A stretch of DNA of 64,000 nt from Gerris lacustris. Its lineage: Eukaryota; Arthropoda; Insecta; Hemiptera; Gerridae. The notes under the pieces were generated by a model that was not told the DNA's origin, made no database searches, and saw only the letters and a program-made list of their open reading frames with translations. A program made the translations under genes and the position numbers. The DNA is taken from the NCBI GenBank assembly GCA_951217055.1, contig OX578283.1, forward strand, positions 62,563,832-62,627,831, given 5' to 3'. This document shows, piece after piece, positions 11,351 through 23,684 of this stretch (the stretch's first letter is position 1; every line of letters begins with the position of its first letter).

Positions 11351-12289
11351 AACCTATAATTTTGCAAATATCATCTAGAAATCTCGTTCTCGGATTGAAT
11401 TTATAGTCTGTTAAAAAATATCATTCATTTTATCCAATCTAATAAAAAATTTGTTCCTTTTTCTCCCTTTCTTTAGGTTCTCGATTTATCCCTTGATAAA
11501 ATATTAAAGGTATAAAGAGGTTCTGAGAGATTTTTCATCTCAGAAAATGAAATTTGTTAAGTTTTATTTATAACTAAGGAATAGGATGTCTTTCTTCTTA
11601 TTTTCATTTGTTTTGAGCCTAGATCTCATTTACTTTCCACTGTTATTTATCAGCTGGTCGTTATATAATTATATTTACTTTTCTTTCTCATTTTTCATAA
11701 AACAATTAAACTTGTAATACAATCTGGAGAGAGAATTCCTCGAGGTAATGTTGAATTAGATTATATAAAAAATGATGGATTTGTACAAAAATGGAATAAT
11801 TAAATTACAAATAGCTTAAGTTTGAATTACATTAACATAAAAATAAATGCGGTTGTGCTTGGCCCTACCTAAGGGTTAAATATACAACTTTATTTAGTAG
11901 GTTGGTTTATCAAACCATGATATTATCTAGAATCTAGATACCCCAAAATCTCCGCCAAAACTACTAATTAATACATATACATATATTCAGAAGGTGCAGT
12001 AAATACATAGTGGTGATCAATGGGTAAAATAATGAAGAATTAAGTTATTCATAAACCTATAAACAGACCTAAGATATTGTGTCCTAAATTACAACTGGAA
12101 GATTGAGAAGGCTGGGGATACCTCTAGATAAGGATAGAGAAATTGCTGGAGTAGAGGCAGGTGAAAGGCCAATGGAAGGAAGATGGAAACAATGGAAGGA
12201 AGATGATTGGGATGAAGATTACGATATAAAAAAATATTGGGTATCCGGCGGAGGAGCTTGGGATGAGTGGAACGGCAGCAGTGCAAGCA

Positions 12290-12560
12290 GTAGCAGCATC
12301 GAAAAGCAGTACCAGCATGGAAAAGCAGTACCAGCATGAAAAAGCAGTACCAGCATGGAAAAGCAGTAGCAGCATGGAAAAGCAGTACCAGCATGGAAAA
12401 GCAGTACCAGCATGGAAAAGAAGTATCAGCATGGAAAAGCAGTAGCTGCATGGAAAAGCAGTACCAGCATGGAAAAGCAGTACTAGCATGGTAAAGCAGT
12501 ACCAGCATGGAAAAGCAGTACCATCATGGACAAGCAGTACCAGCATAGACAAGCAGTATT
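12290..12560. repeat. 19-bp minisatellite
   Basis: About 13 units of catggaaaagcagtaccag with point variants. Period 19 rotates the frame every unit, so three frames stay open on each strand and give false ORFs of 60-142 codons. Confidence 0.92.
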
Positions 12561-14123
12561 AATAAGATTGATGAGACCAATAAGCAGTAGTAGTGATAAA
12601 GAATTAAAAATGGTCAAAACCCCAAAGCTTTCTAAGCCCTAGACGTTGGAATGGAAATAAGTCTAATAAGTAATAATAATATAATAATCCACCATAGTTA
12701 TTTCTATAGCGAGTATTGAGATCGTATTTGTGCATGCGCAGTTTCATTTTCTCTCCTGGGTAACTTGACACATCGACCAACAATTCAACACATTCAAACA
12801 ACAAGGCATAAACAAATAAATGTACCCAATTTCTGTTTTTCTTGTGCCTCCACGTTGAGTTTTTCCTTAATCCTCTATTTGGCACTCATAATAATCGAGA
12901 GGCTTACTCGGATTCCGATTTCTCGGACAAGAAAGCAAATAACATGTTAAATGATTGGAGAGGTTTACTACTATTACGCTAAATACTTGCGCACTTATTC
13001 TCCAAGCCTCATTGCTATTTAGAGAGTCAATACTCAATACTGGAACACGTTATACTATAAATAAGTTTCAAATGTACCCCTAAACGAGGAAAGACTGGTA
13101 AAATTATTATCATAATAAGAATTAGTCTCTGTAGAGTGTGGAATATAAGTTTCTTATGATGAGATGATCTTTTTAACTTAATAACTAAAGTTTAAATTGC
13201 TGAAATGTTAAAACAAAGTTTTGTATAATTAGTAGTCTTCTATAGTTATTAGTGATTAGGCGTTAAAAAGACAAGGTTTTATCAAGAAGGGTACATCAAA
13301 AACTTTAACTTTAATTTACTGCATAAGGGTTTTTGTTTAAGAGAAGAGCAGAAGAAAAAAAACAACTTTGAAACTTTTGCGACTCTTTAAAAAGTTGTTT
13401 CCCGTTGTAGATGTAAAAGGAGTGTTAGGGTTTCTAAGATAGGGGCCGTGGAAGGCAACTCTGATAAGAGATAAGAGTCATCCTCTCGTCGTTCTAACGC
13501 CCTACTCCTACTGCCTCAACCAACCACCAATTGGGTTACAAGTCAAACTTGTGTATCAAAGGAAATGAACCTTGCTAACTTGAACAGGGGCTTGAGACTC
13601 TTGGCTCATTCCGGACGCTAAATTTGCCAAACTTCCTTTAACATCCTCCTTCTTACAAGACAGTCGACTTCCCGCAGACTAAAACCTTATCTCGATATAA
13701 TCAGTCGGTGAATCTGCTTTAACCTCAAGAAGAGTCATTTATCATTTGGATAAGTAATATCAGCCGAGTGCTTAGTTTTAAATAGCACTTATATTTAAAT
13801 TTATCATTAATTATCCAGGAGATAACATAACTTAAAGATACGTCTAAATACGTAATATACTTAACAGTTATTAAGCTACATCACCAGAGAAATTTTAGAT
13901 GAAATTAAACGTATGATAATAATACAACTTTGAAATTTCGAGTAAAAAATGTAGATTATCATCAATCCAATTACACTTATATTATAAGTTAAATTTATAT
14001 TTATTTTGGTATCCAAAAAATTTATTTGTATTTTTACTGATCCAAGTGATCCATTGATATATATCATTGATAAATAGTTAATAAGTTCCGAATATATTTA
14101 CTTCACTTAAATGACAACCATCT

Positions 14124-14597
14124 AAAGAGCTGATCTTAAACCTATAAAAGGACAAATCTTTGTTAAACGGATCTCGCCAACACCGAATCTAAACCGTGAT
14201 TTAAAACAAACAAACAAAAAAAGAGCTGATCTTAAACCTACAAAAGGACAAATATTTATAAAACGGATCTCACCAACACTGAATCTAAACCGTGATCTAA
14301 AACAAACAAACAAGAAAAGAGCTGATGTTAAACCTATAAAAGGACAAATCTTTGTTAAACGGATATCGCCAACACCGAATCTAAACCGTGATCTAAAACA
14401 AACAAACAAGAAAAGAGCTGATCTTAAACCTATAAAAGGACAAATCTTTGTTAAACGGATCTCGCCAACACTGAATCTAAACCGTGATCTAAAACAAGAA
14501 AAGAGCTGATCTTAAACCTATAAAAGGACAAATCTTTGTAAAACGGATCTCGCCAACACGGAATCTAAACCGTGATCTAAAACAAACAAACAAGAAA
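14124..14597. repeat. 96-bp tandem array
   Basis: aagagctgatcttaaacc begins units near 14125, 14221, 14317, 14413 and 14501 (the last step 88). Each ends gtgatctaaaacaaacaaac. The minus-strand 95-codon ORF is a by-product. Confidence 0.93.
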
Positions 14598-15093
14598 GCA
14601 AGCTAATAAAAACGTAGTAAAATAAAATTACTATAAAAAATCAGTAATTACTCCTTCAGCGTTCTGACTTAGTATCGGGCTTTCAACCTTAATTAATTAT
14701 TATTAGTTGTCAAAGTCCTAAGATAACTCCTCAAAACCATCATCCTAATCCGAAAACTCATGCAAAACCGAAAAATATTGATCGGAAGCCATAATCTCTA
14801 TATACCGGACATGGTGGCACGGGCGGCGTACACAGTCCACCAAGACAAATAAACTCGGCAAAACAATGCAGAACGAAGCAATAATCAAAGCAGACTGTTT
14901 CATCTGTTTTAGGGGTCTCTAGTGGTAGGGTAAAGTGAGGGGTTATTATTCTCGCATCGTGAATTTGTGATATACAGAAACTGTTTTACCCGTTTTTTAC
15001 CCATGGCGCACTGAATGCGCCAGCCCGTGTCTCGAAGGGTTTTAAATTGTTTAACATTAAGTGCATAGGTTTCCGTAGGTAGAATCGTAATTC

Positions 15094-15366
15094 ACAGCTT
15101 GTTTTTCTTGTGAAATCCACGCCTCAAAGGGGTTGAAGTCCGACGTTTCGCTTCCACTACTGGAAACATCTTCAGGGGACATCTGCAGCATCTTGAAGAA
15201 GCATCTTCAGGATGCTGCAGATGCTTCACTCAGTCGTCAGTAAGTCTTGTTGTTGCTTTAAGTAAACATCACGTTGCACCACACTTCTGAATGCTTCCAG
15301 TAGTGGAAGCGAAACCAAGGACTTTAAGCCCTTCGTAACGCGGATTTCACCGGAAAACCAAACTGT
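15094..15366. mobile_element. MITE with ~75-bp imperfect TIRs
   Basis: Left cagcttgtttttcttgtgaa ... gtttcgcttccactactgga. Right tccagtagtggaagcgaaac ... ggaaaaccaaactg. The centre repeats agcatcttgaagaagcatct and variants. No coding sequence. Confidence 0.7.
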
Positions 15367-15872
15367 TTATTGTTCAACACTCGTAATAATGGTTAAAGAT
15401 TAAGTTAAGTATTAAAATGTTATTTTCTTTCTTTGAGACATTCAAGAACTGGATACATCTTTAAAGCACTTTTATGAAAAAAAACCTTAAAGGCAATTTT
15501 TAATAAAGAAAACTACTATTGGGAAGTTTTTGAAAAAGGCAACTTCAATCATAATCTACAATATAAGATCTTTATTAAAAAAAAGAAGAAATATCTAGAT
15601 GTAATGAGTTTATAGCTTCTGAGAGATTCAGCCATGCTCGGCCAAACAATCTCTTTCTCGATATTACTGCCTTGGGCATATTACGCCTTTTGAGAAATCG
15701 TGACCAACTTATACAGTGTGGCCCACGATGGAGTACTGAAAAGGAAAAATTTGTTTATTTAGGGGTTATCGATAAAAAAAATAATTCTTTATAAAAAGAA
15801 CTCCTGCTTGTTCTAAAACTACTAAAAAAAATTGAGTTAGCGTATTAATTGTTCAAATATTATTTTTAAATA

Positions 15873-17157
15873 ATAGTATATTATGTTACTAGGCTGTGAA
15901 GTGAGTTTTTTCTTTACCGCGGCAATTATATTTACTGTCGAGCGAAGAGAGACAGTAAATATTTCCTTGGCAACACTCACCTTGGTGAGATTAGCCGTGA
16001 GTGATTAGATTAGCCTCCGAGGCTATGATAATTAACTGTCGAGGCGAAGCCGAGGCAGGTAATTTACCTGTTAGACTGTCGAGGCGAAGCCGAAGCAGGC
16101 AATGAATAAACGAGGCAGAAATGTTTTCTTTGCTGTCTTGTTGCATACAATATTTTATCTATAAGCGGCAGAAAAATGAAACTGCTAATATACCGTTAGC
16201 TTAATTTTTAGTTTAACACGGCGTGTGCTACAGTTTGCCAAATTTCAGTAAAACTTCTCCATTTATTCCCCTTCAGTTTAATTACCCTAACACCATCAGT
16301 TAATATGTAATTTTTTTGAGTTATGAACGTGTTTTTCCAAAAAAAACGACCGTCAAATGGCGTACAGACCACCTTACATGTTACTGCGAGGTGACTGTCT
16401 TAATTTTTATAACTACCCTAATAAGTGAGATAAATGAGAGGATTTTTTTACATTTAATTAAAGAGGACTGCAGACCTGACTGTACACAGTCCAATCCTAA
16501 TTGACATATGGACTATGTAAAAGGAAATTTTAACTCTTATGATATTTGACCGGAATGTAATTTATCATTATAAAAAAAAGAAATTTGAATTTGAAAGTTT
16601 GACATAATTACAGGCAGAAACAAAAATGTTTTTTTTCGTGGTAGGCTGTGAAATAGTAACTTTAGAGCCTAAAAAACATAGCTAAAATCCATTTTTTCAT
16701 TACGTGGACTTAAAAAATCTTTTCATTACTCCTAGCTGTAAAGAAAAAATCTTTTACGTCCTAGGAACTAAAAGATTTTTATTTTCCGGCGGGTAGTTGT
16801 CAAAACTTCCGTTAATAGTGCTGCAGTCTTTGTAGAAATGCTTCTAGTACGATAAAAATCCGCTAGATGTCAATGCGTTTTATTTATCTTTTCTTTTAGT
16901 GTAACCTCTTTTTAAGGTTTCATTTTTTAAGTCTTAAGTATGTACTAATATTTGTTATTATTATATATTAATTTGTGATTAATATTTAATGTTTTTTTAT
17001 TGTCTGCTACCTCGGAAAAAATAGCATATGCTACGCGACTGTGAAGTGTTTTTTCTTTACCTTGGCAATATTTACTGTCTCGCTTCGCTCGACAGTAAAT
17101 GTAATTGTCGCGGTAAAGAAAAAACTCACTTCACAGCCTAGTAACATAATATACTAT
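15873..17157. mobile_element. Family C composite element (about 1.29 kb)
   Basis: Both ends are atagtatattatgttact + aggctgtgaagtgag in inverted orientation. The right 521 bp (16637-17157) is an inverted version of the short form at 3276-3807. The left part adds gtcgaggcgaagccgaggcag repeats (twice, about 16038-16100). The ORF at 16316-16504 has no recognised domain. Confidence 0.68.
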
Positions 17158-18304
17158 TTTTTCATAAAATTAACAATAAAATGAAATTTAGGCATATGTT
17201 TTGCCCCTTAAAGGCATTGCAAATAGACTTTTTCTAAACTGAAATTTTCTCCTCTTTTCAACGGTACCTCTATTTCAGCTCGATTTTTTAGAGTAAAATG
17301 GTCGTACCTTGGAAAATAAAAAAAAAAAAAAAAAAAAAAAAAATGATTGTGGCATATTGAGAATTGACCCATGGTATATAATATAGTGTTTTTATTGCAA
17401 AGATGGGTGGAATCTGCCCTCTTCGTTTCTTACATCTTCGACAAAACACCCTGTACATAATAATGTTATAAGATAGAGATAATAGTATAAATTGTTATTG
17501 CCAACATTAGAACAATAAATATTTTGCTTCATTTTACCGCCTAGGCAGTAAAATCACATTTCTCTGCCCGAAATCAGTTCAATAATGCCTCATTTTGCTG
17601 CCGCAAGTAGATAAAGATTTTTTTAAGTCCAGGTAATGAAAAAATGGATTTTAGCTATGTTTTTTAGGCTCTAAAGTTACTATTTCACAGCCTACCACGG
17701 AAAGAAATAATTATTAATTACTTGTTTCGAAGCTAAACTAAATCTTCGTTATTTATCGTATCCGTGAGCTTATTATTTGACAGCAATTTGAATTTTTTGA
17801 AAAAAAAACCAACCTAATACTTAATACTTACGGGTTAAATCCTGAACCATATTTCGTAATTATATTTATCGACTCGCTTTGAATTGGCAGAAATTAATCG
17901 TCAAGGCTACAATAAACTTCTTCGTAAACTTAACTTAAACGAATAAACTTTCTTCGTCTTCCTACTTAATTATTTATTTAATAAAGCCATCACATAGCTT
18001 CCGCTACCTTCGGTATGCTCGGAAGCAATACATACATCAAAAGTTAATAATTATTATAATAATTTATAATTCATGTTATTTCATGCAAGAAAACAAAAAT
18101 AATCATTTTAGTATATTTCCTTAATCCAAAACATTAAAAGTATAAAAAAAGCAATCTTAAAATTTTTCTTGGAGAGAACTAGAGTCCTGATTTTTGTTTG
18201 CTTTGAATAAAATAATTCTATTACTTTTTACTTTTGATTTGATTAGCATAATCTTAGCTTCACTACATCTTTCATTCGTTGATTTAAATTCTTTCTTTTT
18301 CCCT
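17158..18304. other. No gene; small fragments
   Basis: Poly(A) at 17320-17342. Family C end at 17612-17705. A family A end fragment (cacatagcttccgctacctt, near 17993). Otherwise nothing recognised. Confidence 0.55.
17612..17705. repeat. Family C end fragment
   Basis: Only the aaatggattttagctatg ... gttactatttcacagcctac end is present. The rest of the element is missing. Confidence 0.65.
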
Positions 18305-18612
18305 ACCTGAAGGAAGTTTAATTAAATGGTCATAGGTCAAAGGGCAAAAGAGCCTCTCCTTTGATTCTTGTTGAATATTCATCGACTTATTTGCCTTAAA
18401 TAGTAATGGAATCAGTCCCTAAGGGATTAAGGTTTAGAATCTGTTAGATTCCCAAACCCTAGAAGGATTGATTCCTCTCTCAAATCTAAACAACACGCCC
18501 CTGATTGTTCATTTTAACTAACTTTTCCCCTTAACAAGCCTAACAGATGCCCTGAAATTATTTAACAATACCGACAATGCTCGCCCCTAATTACATCTTT
18601 AACTTATTGATA
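18305..18612 (-). repeat. Family G repeat (solo-LTR-like), copy 1
   Basis: Inverse of 37570-37915. Shared landmarks: atggtcataggtcaa, gaatattcatcga, aaccctagaaggattgattcc, cttaacaa and aattacatctttaact. Confidence 0.6.
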
Positions 18613-18630
18613 ATTTTGCTAACCGAAGAT

Positions 18631-19105
18631 AACGGAAGCTATGTGATCGTTCTAAAGAACGATATTATATTATGTCCGATATCAAAAATTCCAAGACTGA
18701 AATCCGTTTCAAACATCAGGGAATATTTTTGGTTCCGTGTTTGTCTGCCGGTCTGTCACACTGTCACTCAATTTTTGCGAACCATCATATCATATCTTAA
18801 AAACTACACGTCCAATTTTAATGAAATTAGTATGGTAGGTCATAACGAGCTCATTGTTGGTCCCATATAAGTTTCAACCTTCTGCGCTTATTTGTTTCTT
18901 TTCCACATGCGCACAAAACATACATTTATTTACACCTATAGCTTCAAATGTACTTATCTGATTTGTATGAAACTGTTATAGTTTATCGAAAGTAACCAGC
19001 AGATAACCCCATATTAATTTAAACCATCTGCTCTCTGTAACTTTTGCTAAATTGATACTTTAATTTATGTAAACAATCAAAACAATTTTGACAGATTAAA
19101 AAAAA
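18631..19105 (+). repeat. Family A dispersed repeat, copy 3
   Basis: Begins ggaagctatgtgatcgttct and runs to gacagattaaaaa. The longest ORF over it (97 codons from 18577) has the same repeat-derived residues as ORFs over other copies and is not taken as a gene. Confidence 0.85.
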
Positions 19106-19119
19106 AAAAGGGTGCGAGG

Positions 19120-19275
19120 TACCTCGGAACTTTTTCTCACTTCGGAGGCCACTAAAGTGGCCTCACCTGCTACGAACCTGCAAGAGGAAGCACAGCATTA
19201 GGCACTTGGCATTGGTACTTGGACGGGTGACCGTTTCGAGCTAACTGATTTGATTAATTATCATTTTTCAAAAAA

Positions 19276-19291
<16 letters not shown>
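19120..19291 (+). ncRNA. 5S-rRNA-like segment with poly(A) tail (SINE3 or retro-copy)
   Basis: ggtacttggacgggtgaccg (19214-19233) matches the 5S rRNA box C region (tacttggatgggtgaccg). The preceding agcattaggcacttggcatt occupies the place of the 5S middle segment. The 5' part is not 5S-like. A run of 23 A begins at 19269 and leads into a (TA)n stretch. Inference: a 5S-derived retroposon, not a working 5S gene. Confidence 0.5.

Positions 19292-19361
<70 letters not shown>
19269..19361. repeat. Poly(A) then (TA)n
   Basis: About 23 A followed by about 35 TA units. The A run is likely the tail of the 5S-like retroposon. Confidence 0.95.
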
Positions 19362-19366
<5 letters not shown>

Positions 19367-19554
19367 TATTTTTATTGCATTCATTTAATTATTTGAATTT
19401 TGGCGGTATTTTGACAGATGTAAACAAACTTTGACGCTTAAAGAAAGCTAAATAATAATTATGTTTGCTTATAAATTTTAACATAATTAATGTAAACTTC
19501 ATCGTTTTTTTTTTTAGATGTATTCCTTATTCTTTAGCTGTATGACAAAAACAT

Positions 19555-19905
19555 AATCGGTATTAATAACCACCAAAGTTTCAAAATTCAAAAACCGATA
19601 ACTTCAAAATGGCGGCTAATATCAAAATTAAATTTAATGGATTTGTTTGACTTTCATTCGTGCCAAATTTCAACTTGATCGGTTCATTTTTTTTTTTACG
19701 AATTTTTAAACATTTTGCTGACTCACCAAACTGGGTTCAAGATGGCGGAAGATGACGATTTTCCGGGCGGCACAACTAGAAGTAAGGACTAATTTTTCTG
19801 TCAAGTTTCAACTCTCTAGGTTAAATACCCTGGGCGCTACGATGATAACACACATACACACACACCTACATACGTCATGCTGAAAACCACTCAGGAGGTC
19901 TTAAA
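19555..19905. repeat. Repeat related to 1-430
   Basis: cgataacttcaaaatggcgg, tgccaaatttcaacttgatc and gttcaagatggcggaagatg. Ends in a (ca)n run near 19850-19865. Confidence 0.55.
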
Positions 19906-19989
19906 AGCACTCAAAACAGATAATTCAGTTGGAATCTCGAAAAAACAAATTTAGGTGAAAACAATACTTTTTCTACCATAGGTGAGGAA

Positions 19990-20256
19990 AAGTAAAAAAA
20001 GGGGGAAACAATTAAACAAATCATACAACTACGGGAAATATACAGAGAAAAATACACTCCAGCGCCGGGATTTGAACCACGGGCCTCTATATTTCCAATA
20101 TAGCGCTCTACCAACTAAGCTACGCGGGAGAATGATTTTCTCTGACGTTAATGATACCTTGTCCCGAATTTAAGCTTTCAATTTTCCACAAGTCTTAGAA
20201 TATAATTTGATTTAAATTAAAATGTAATCCTTCCGTAGTATGAATACTACCAAAAT
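19990..20256. mobile_element. TIR/tRNA-like element (family E)
   Basis: Contains a minus-strand tRNA-like sequence (about 20138-20062): gcgtagcttagttggtagag, anticodon stem ctata/tatag around ttggaaa, and ggttcaaatcccgg. The putative acceptor strands tcccgcg and cgctgga pair at six of seven positions, but the T-stem is imperfect. The right end ccgtagtatgaatactacca (to about 20252) is the family TIR. Confidence 0.7.
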
Positions 20257-20769
20257 CGTACAATTTGAATACAAATCATACAATAATGGCTAGTAAAACC
20301 ATAAAATCATTTAAATATACGAAATAGGACCTGAGGAAGCTATGAGCCACTCTAATTGGCAGATTATTATTATTTTTTTTTTTTTACTTGTTCTATAGAC
20401 AAGTTCATTTATCATGATTGCTTGTTGATTCATGGTTAATTCTGGCACATTTGTTGAACTGCCGTTTTGAAAATAATGAAGCAATTTACGTAAACAGTTA
20501 ACGGGAATTGATCATTCTGTGAATACTGGCAATATCGTGAAGCATAATATCGATAAGTTTGAAGTGCCTCCCTCCAGAGTTTTAACACCTAAATATCAAA
20601 ATACTAAATGCTCGTCGCTCCAATTATTGGAAATTTAATACCAAGCCCACAATCATAAATCAATAAACCCCTTGATTCGTCCAACAGAAAAAAACTGAAC
20701 TCTCGAATATTTAAATGAAAATTTAACGCCATACGCACCCAAAATATACATAATAATAGTCCGCCCTAC

Positions 20770-20905
20770 AAAAGTCTCAAAGGTTTGTGTTTTTATCTCC
20801 CCAAGACAATGAGACTCCTGGTAAAGTTTTATATTTAATATTCCTTTATCTTAATAGTTGATTAGACTAAGGGATATGATCACAATTATTTATTTGGTTA
20901 CCCAC
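20770..20905 (-). repeat. Partial copy related to the 39149 element
   Basis: tctcaaaggtttgtg, tctccccaagacaatgagac and gactaagggatatgatcaca match the right half of the 39149-39491 element in inverted orientation. Confidence 0.6.
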
Positions 20906-20989
20906 CTATGGGGGGGGGGGGGAGAGACCAAGTATTAAGGTAAATTATTATTAGTAAATAATTATTAAGTATCAATTATTAAACGAAAT

Positions 20990-21464
20990 CAGTTATTAGC
21001 TGTAGCTAGCTCCTTAAAGGTTACCATACGTAGTAAATTCCATACTTCCCATATAAAATTATGACAATTGTTAAATTATTCTGGATAAAAGAAGTATGGG
21101 CAGAATAAGATAAAGGTAATTAAATGATGGTGTTTCAGTTGACTAAGTTTCGAAGTTGTAGGATATTAATTTATTGTTTTGTTTGTTTTTTTATATTTTG
21201 AAGTTGTCTTTATTGTAATTGTAATAAGTTTTTATAAATTGCGACTACACATTTTGAAATGGACTTGACTTTCTAAAGGCGGGGATACACTTGAGCATTC
21301 ACCCCGAATGAGCTTGCATTCGCCCCTGAATGAGTATGCGTACGCCCCCGAATGAGCACGCGTTCGCCCCGTTTTGCTTAGGAATGGACAGGGCGAGCCG
21401 AACGGAAACGCATGCTCATTAGGGGCGAATGCTCAAGTATGTCCCGGCCTTAATATATTACATT
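20990..21464 (+). repeat. Probable 5' LTR end of the gypsy copy (start not located)
   Basis: The sequence ends ttaca at 21462, followed by tt and the PBS-like TGG, as at an LTR/interior junction. Its 5' boundary and a matching 3' LTR were not found. A 174-bp MITE (21277-21450) is inserted near the end. Confidence 0.45.
21274..21453. mobile_element. PIF/Harbinger-like MITE with TAA target duplication
   Basis: 174-bp GC-richer element (21277-21450). It starts aggcggggatacac and ends gtatgtcccggcct, with inverted subterminal 'gagcattc' near both ends, and TAA on each side (21274-21276 and 21451-21453). The interior is a run of variants of gaatgagc..gcgttcgccc. No coding sequence. A 3-bp TWA/TAA duplication is typical of PIF/Harbinger. 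Confidence 0.7.
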
Positions 21465-22450
21465 TGGCGACGATGAGTAGAAGAGCAGGAAGATGAAAAA
21501 ATAATGATAATCAAGAAAGAGCTGGAGAGCAGTGCTGTTCGGGCTATAACGCGAATGTAAGTTCAAAATTTTGTTTTTAACCTTTTGACCAGATTCTAGA
21601 ATCCTGGGATTAGAGATTTGAATTAGAGTGTGAAATCCAGAGGCTAGGTGGACAAGAACATGACGTGTATAAAAGGAAGCTCTTGATTAGCATTGTCGGA
21701 GCTGAAGGCTTTAAAATTATACTGGACAAATACGGTAATCAGGAGTTGGATGATATCACGTTCAGGAAATTAAAGAGGTTTAGGCGGAATTCTATGTTAA
21801 ACCAACTTTTATTTTCGCTGAACGCAAGAAGTTTGCTCAGGAAGTAAGCCAAGAAGGGGAAAGCATCTTCAAATACTTGGCTAGACTACGGAACGCAGCA
21901 TTCCATTGTGAATTCGGACGGGCTTTAGACGAACGACTACGAGACTAACTTGTGATTGGTCTAAATCAAAGCAAATGGCAGAGGGAGGTAATAAAAAAAT
22001 ATATAAAGAACTCAGAGAAGATACAGGAGATTTTGGCTGCTTCTCTATCATTTGGACAGGCAGCCGAAGGGGAAGCACAATTAAGAACAACAAGGGCCTA
22101 CAAGCAGAGAGACGTGTGTCGGATAGACTCCTCGCAGCGATCGGCCACAAGAAGACAAGAAGGGGCGAAAGAAACACCTCAAACAGCAAGGAAGGTATAT
22201 AGTATATTAGTAAGGGGTAGGGATTGTTTTAGTTGTGGAGGTATTCTACATAAGGGAAAGGAAAGTTGTTTCGCAAATAGGCAAAAAAAGCCTAGCTTGT
22301 TACCAAGAAAACCATTTAGCCAAGGTTTACCTCGTAAAAGGTAGGACAAAGATTATAGATGGGGTCGACCTAAGGTTAGAAGGGTTAAAAGACACTGATG
22401 ATGATGATGATGATGATTTAGGTTTAAGGGTTATCGGACAGAAAACAGTA
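21465..22450 (+). pseudogene. Decayed gypsy-type Gag (5' part, before the BEL insertion)
   Basis: Conceptual plus-strand pieces in shifting frames give a Metaviridae-type Gag. They include RKLLISIVGAEGFKIIL, then (after a frameshift near 21800) FKYLARLRNAAFHCEFG, LRDQLVIGLNQSKWQREV and LAASLSFGQAAE. Then comes a zinc knuckle, CFSCGGILHKGKESC, near 22225-22270. This order matches Gag of K02A2.6-like gypsy elements (family recognition from memory). A TGG primer-binding-like site (tggcgacgatgag) starts at 21465, two bases after an LTR-type end (ttaca, to 21462). Several stops and frameshifts make it non-functional. A (gat)n run near 22392-22420 encodes Asp repeats. Confidence 0.8.
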
Positions 22451-23684
22451 TGTTTCGGCCCGTAGGAGGGATTCTCTGATACGGGTACCGAAGGGTAAGG
22501 AATATAAAAGGATTCAGGCGACCAGTCCAAAGAGGTAGGACTGAAGGGTGGACTGTAGGTTAAAGAAGAGCAAATAATACTGTAGACTAATAATATTTAT
22601 TAGACGTGTATGAAACTCCAGTATGATCACTTGATCGCAAGTTGAATTAATTAAATTAGTAAATAAATAAATAAATAAATTAGTAATTAAATCTGTAACT
22701 ATAATCTAAAGCTTGGCCAAGGATAGCGGACATGCACAAATAAATAATTAAAGCTGATATATATATAGACAGACTACCACCAAATAATATAAAGAAATGA
22801 GAAATGTTAGTTACCTTTAAGATGAAAGAGGGACGGTTAATAGCTTACATGCACAGGCCGAAGGGGACACGGGAAATAGAAAAGAAGTTATTAAACCTAG
22901 GTAACAATATGAACAAAACTAATTAAAAAACAAGCATTAAATTAAACAGGCAATAAATAAACAAGCATTAAATTAAAACAGGCAATCATATCACAGGCGG
23001 TAAATTGAACAAATTAATTAAGTGTGGTAGATAGTGGCGATGGCATGCGATGGTTGTCATTTGATGACTCTGGGTGGTAAGCGTTGTCCTAACTAGCGAT
23101 GTCGTTCATCAAGGTGAAGTAGGATGTACCACTTGAAGTTGCATGCAAAAACGTAATAAATAAGTATAACAATAATTATGAGTGAAATAATAATGATCGT
23201 GCAAACTACAACTCTACCATGCTTTCGACTCGAGTTTCGATCTACAAGTGCCGGCTACAAGTTGTGAGTAAGGTTTCTATAAGAAGGTGTTCCTATGAAG
23301 AAGCACTTAGTGGTGGATTTGTGAATGGTCGGTTCTAGCCCGGAGCAGGTTATACTGTAGAACCTTCCACTCTTCAATTCAAAACAATAACAATGTTGAT
23401 GTATGCCTGTACACACCTCGAAATGGATCTCTCTCTTTATAATAGCAGTGACGACTGTAGTGTTCAGATGTGCTGTGTAGTGCCATTGTTTGTTAATGAA
23501 GTTAAATTGATAGTTTATAATAATAAGTATAAGTAAACAATACACGTAAGTACAAAGAAAAGTTCATACACGCCGAACACGGCAAACTAAGGTATAAGAA
23601 AGAGTAAACACGCAACATTAAAGAAAAAGGTGTTTACACATATAAATATCAAACTAAAAAAGGGTTGAGGTACAGGCCTAAACA
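22451..23684 (-). repeat. 3' LTR of the BEL/Pao element
   Basis: 1234 bp. On the element's strand it starts tgtttaggcc and ends ggccgaaaca, giving TG...CA ends. The element's stop codon (TAG) is nucleotides 5-7 of this LTR. It contains a 96-codon ORF that recurs in the other LTR, with no recognisable domain. It also contains a short (aaat)n run near 22665-22680. Confidence 0.93.

Noticed and set aside
12089..12552. Several overlapping ORFs of 60-142 codons over the 19-bp minisatellite
   Set aside because: The period is not a multiple of three and contains no stop in any frame, so ORFs are automatic on both strands.
14122..14409. 95-codon ORF with FVCFRSRFRF repeats
   Set aside because: Translation of the 96-bp satellite, without independent coding signs.
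21881..22530. Minus-strand ORFs over the gypsy Gag region
   Set aside because: Shadows of the plus-strand Gag remnant.
23255..23545. 96-codon LTR ORF, repeated at 27732-28022
   Set aside because: Conserved only because the two LTRs are copies. No domain, and inside the LTR.
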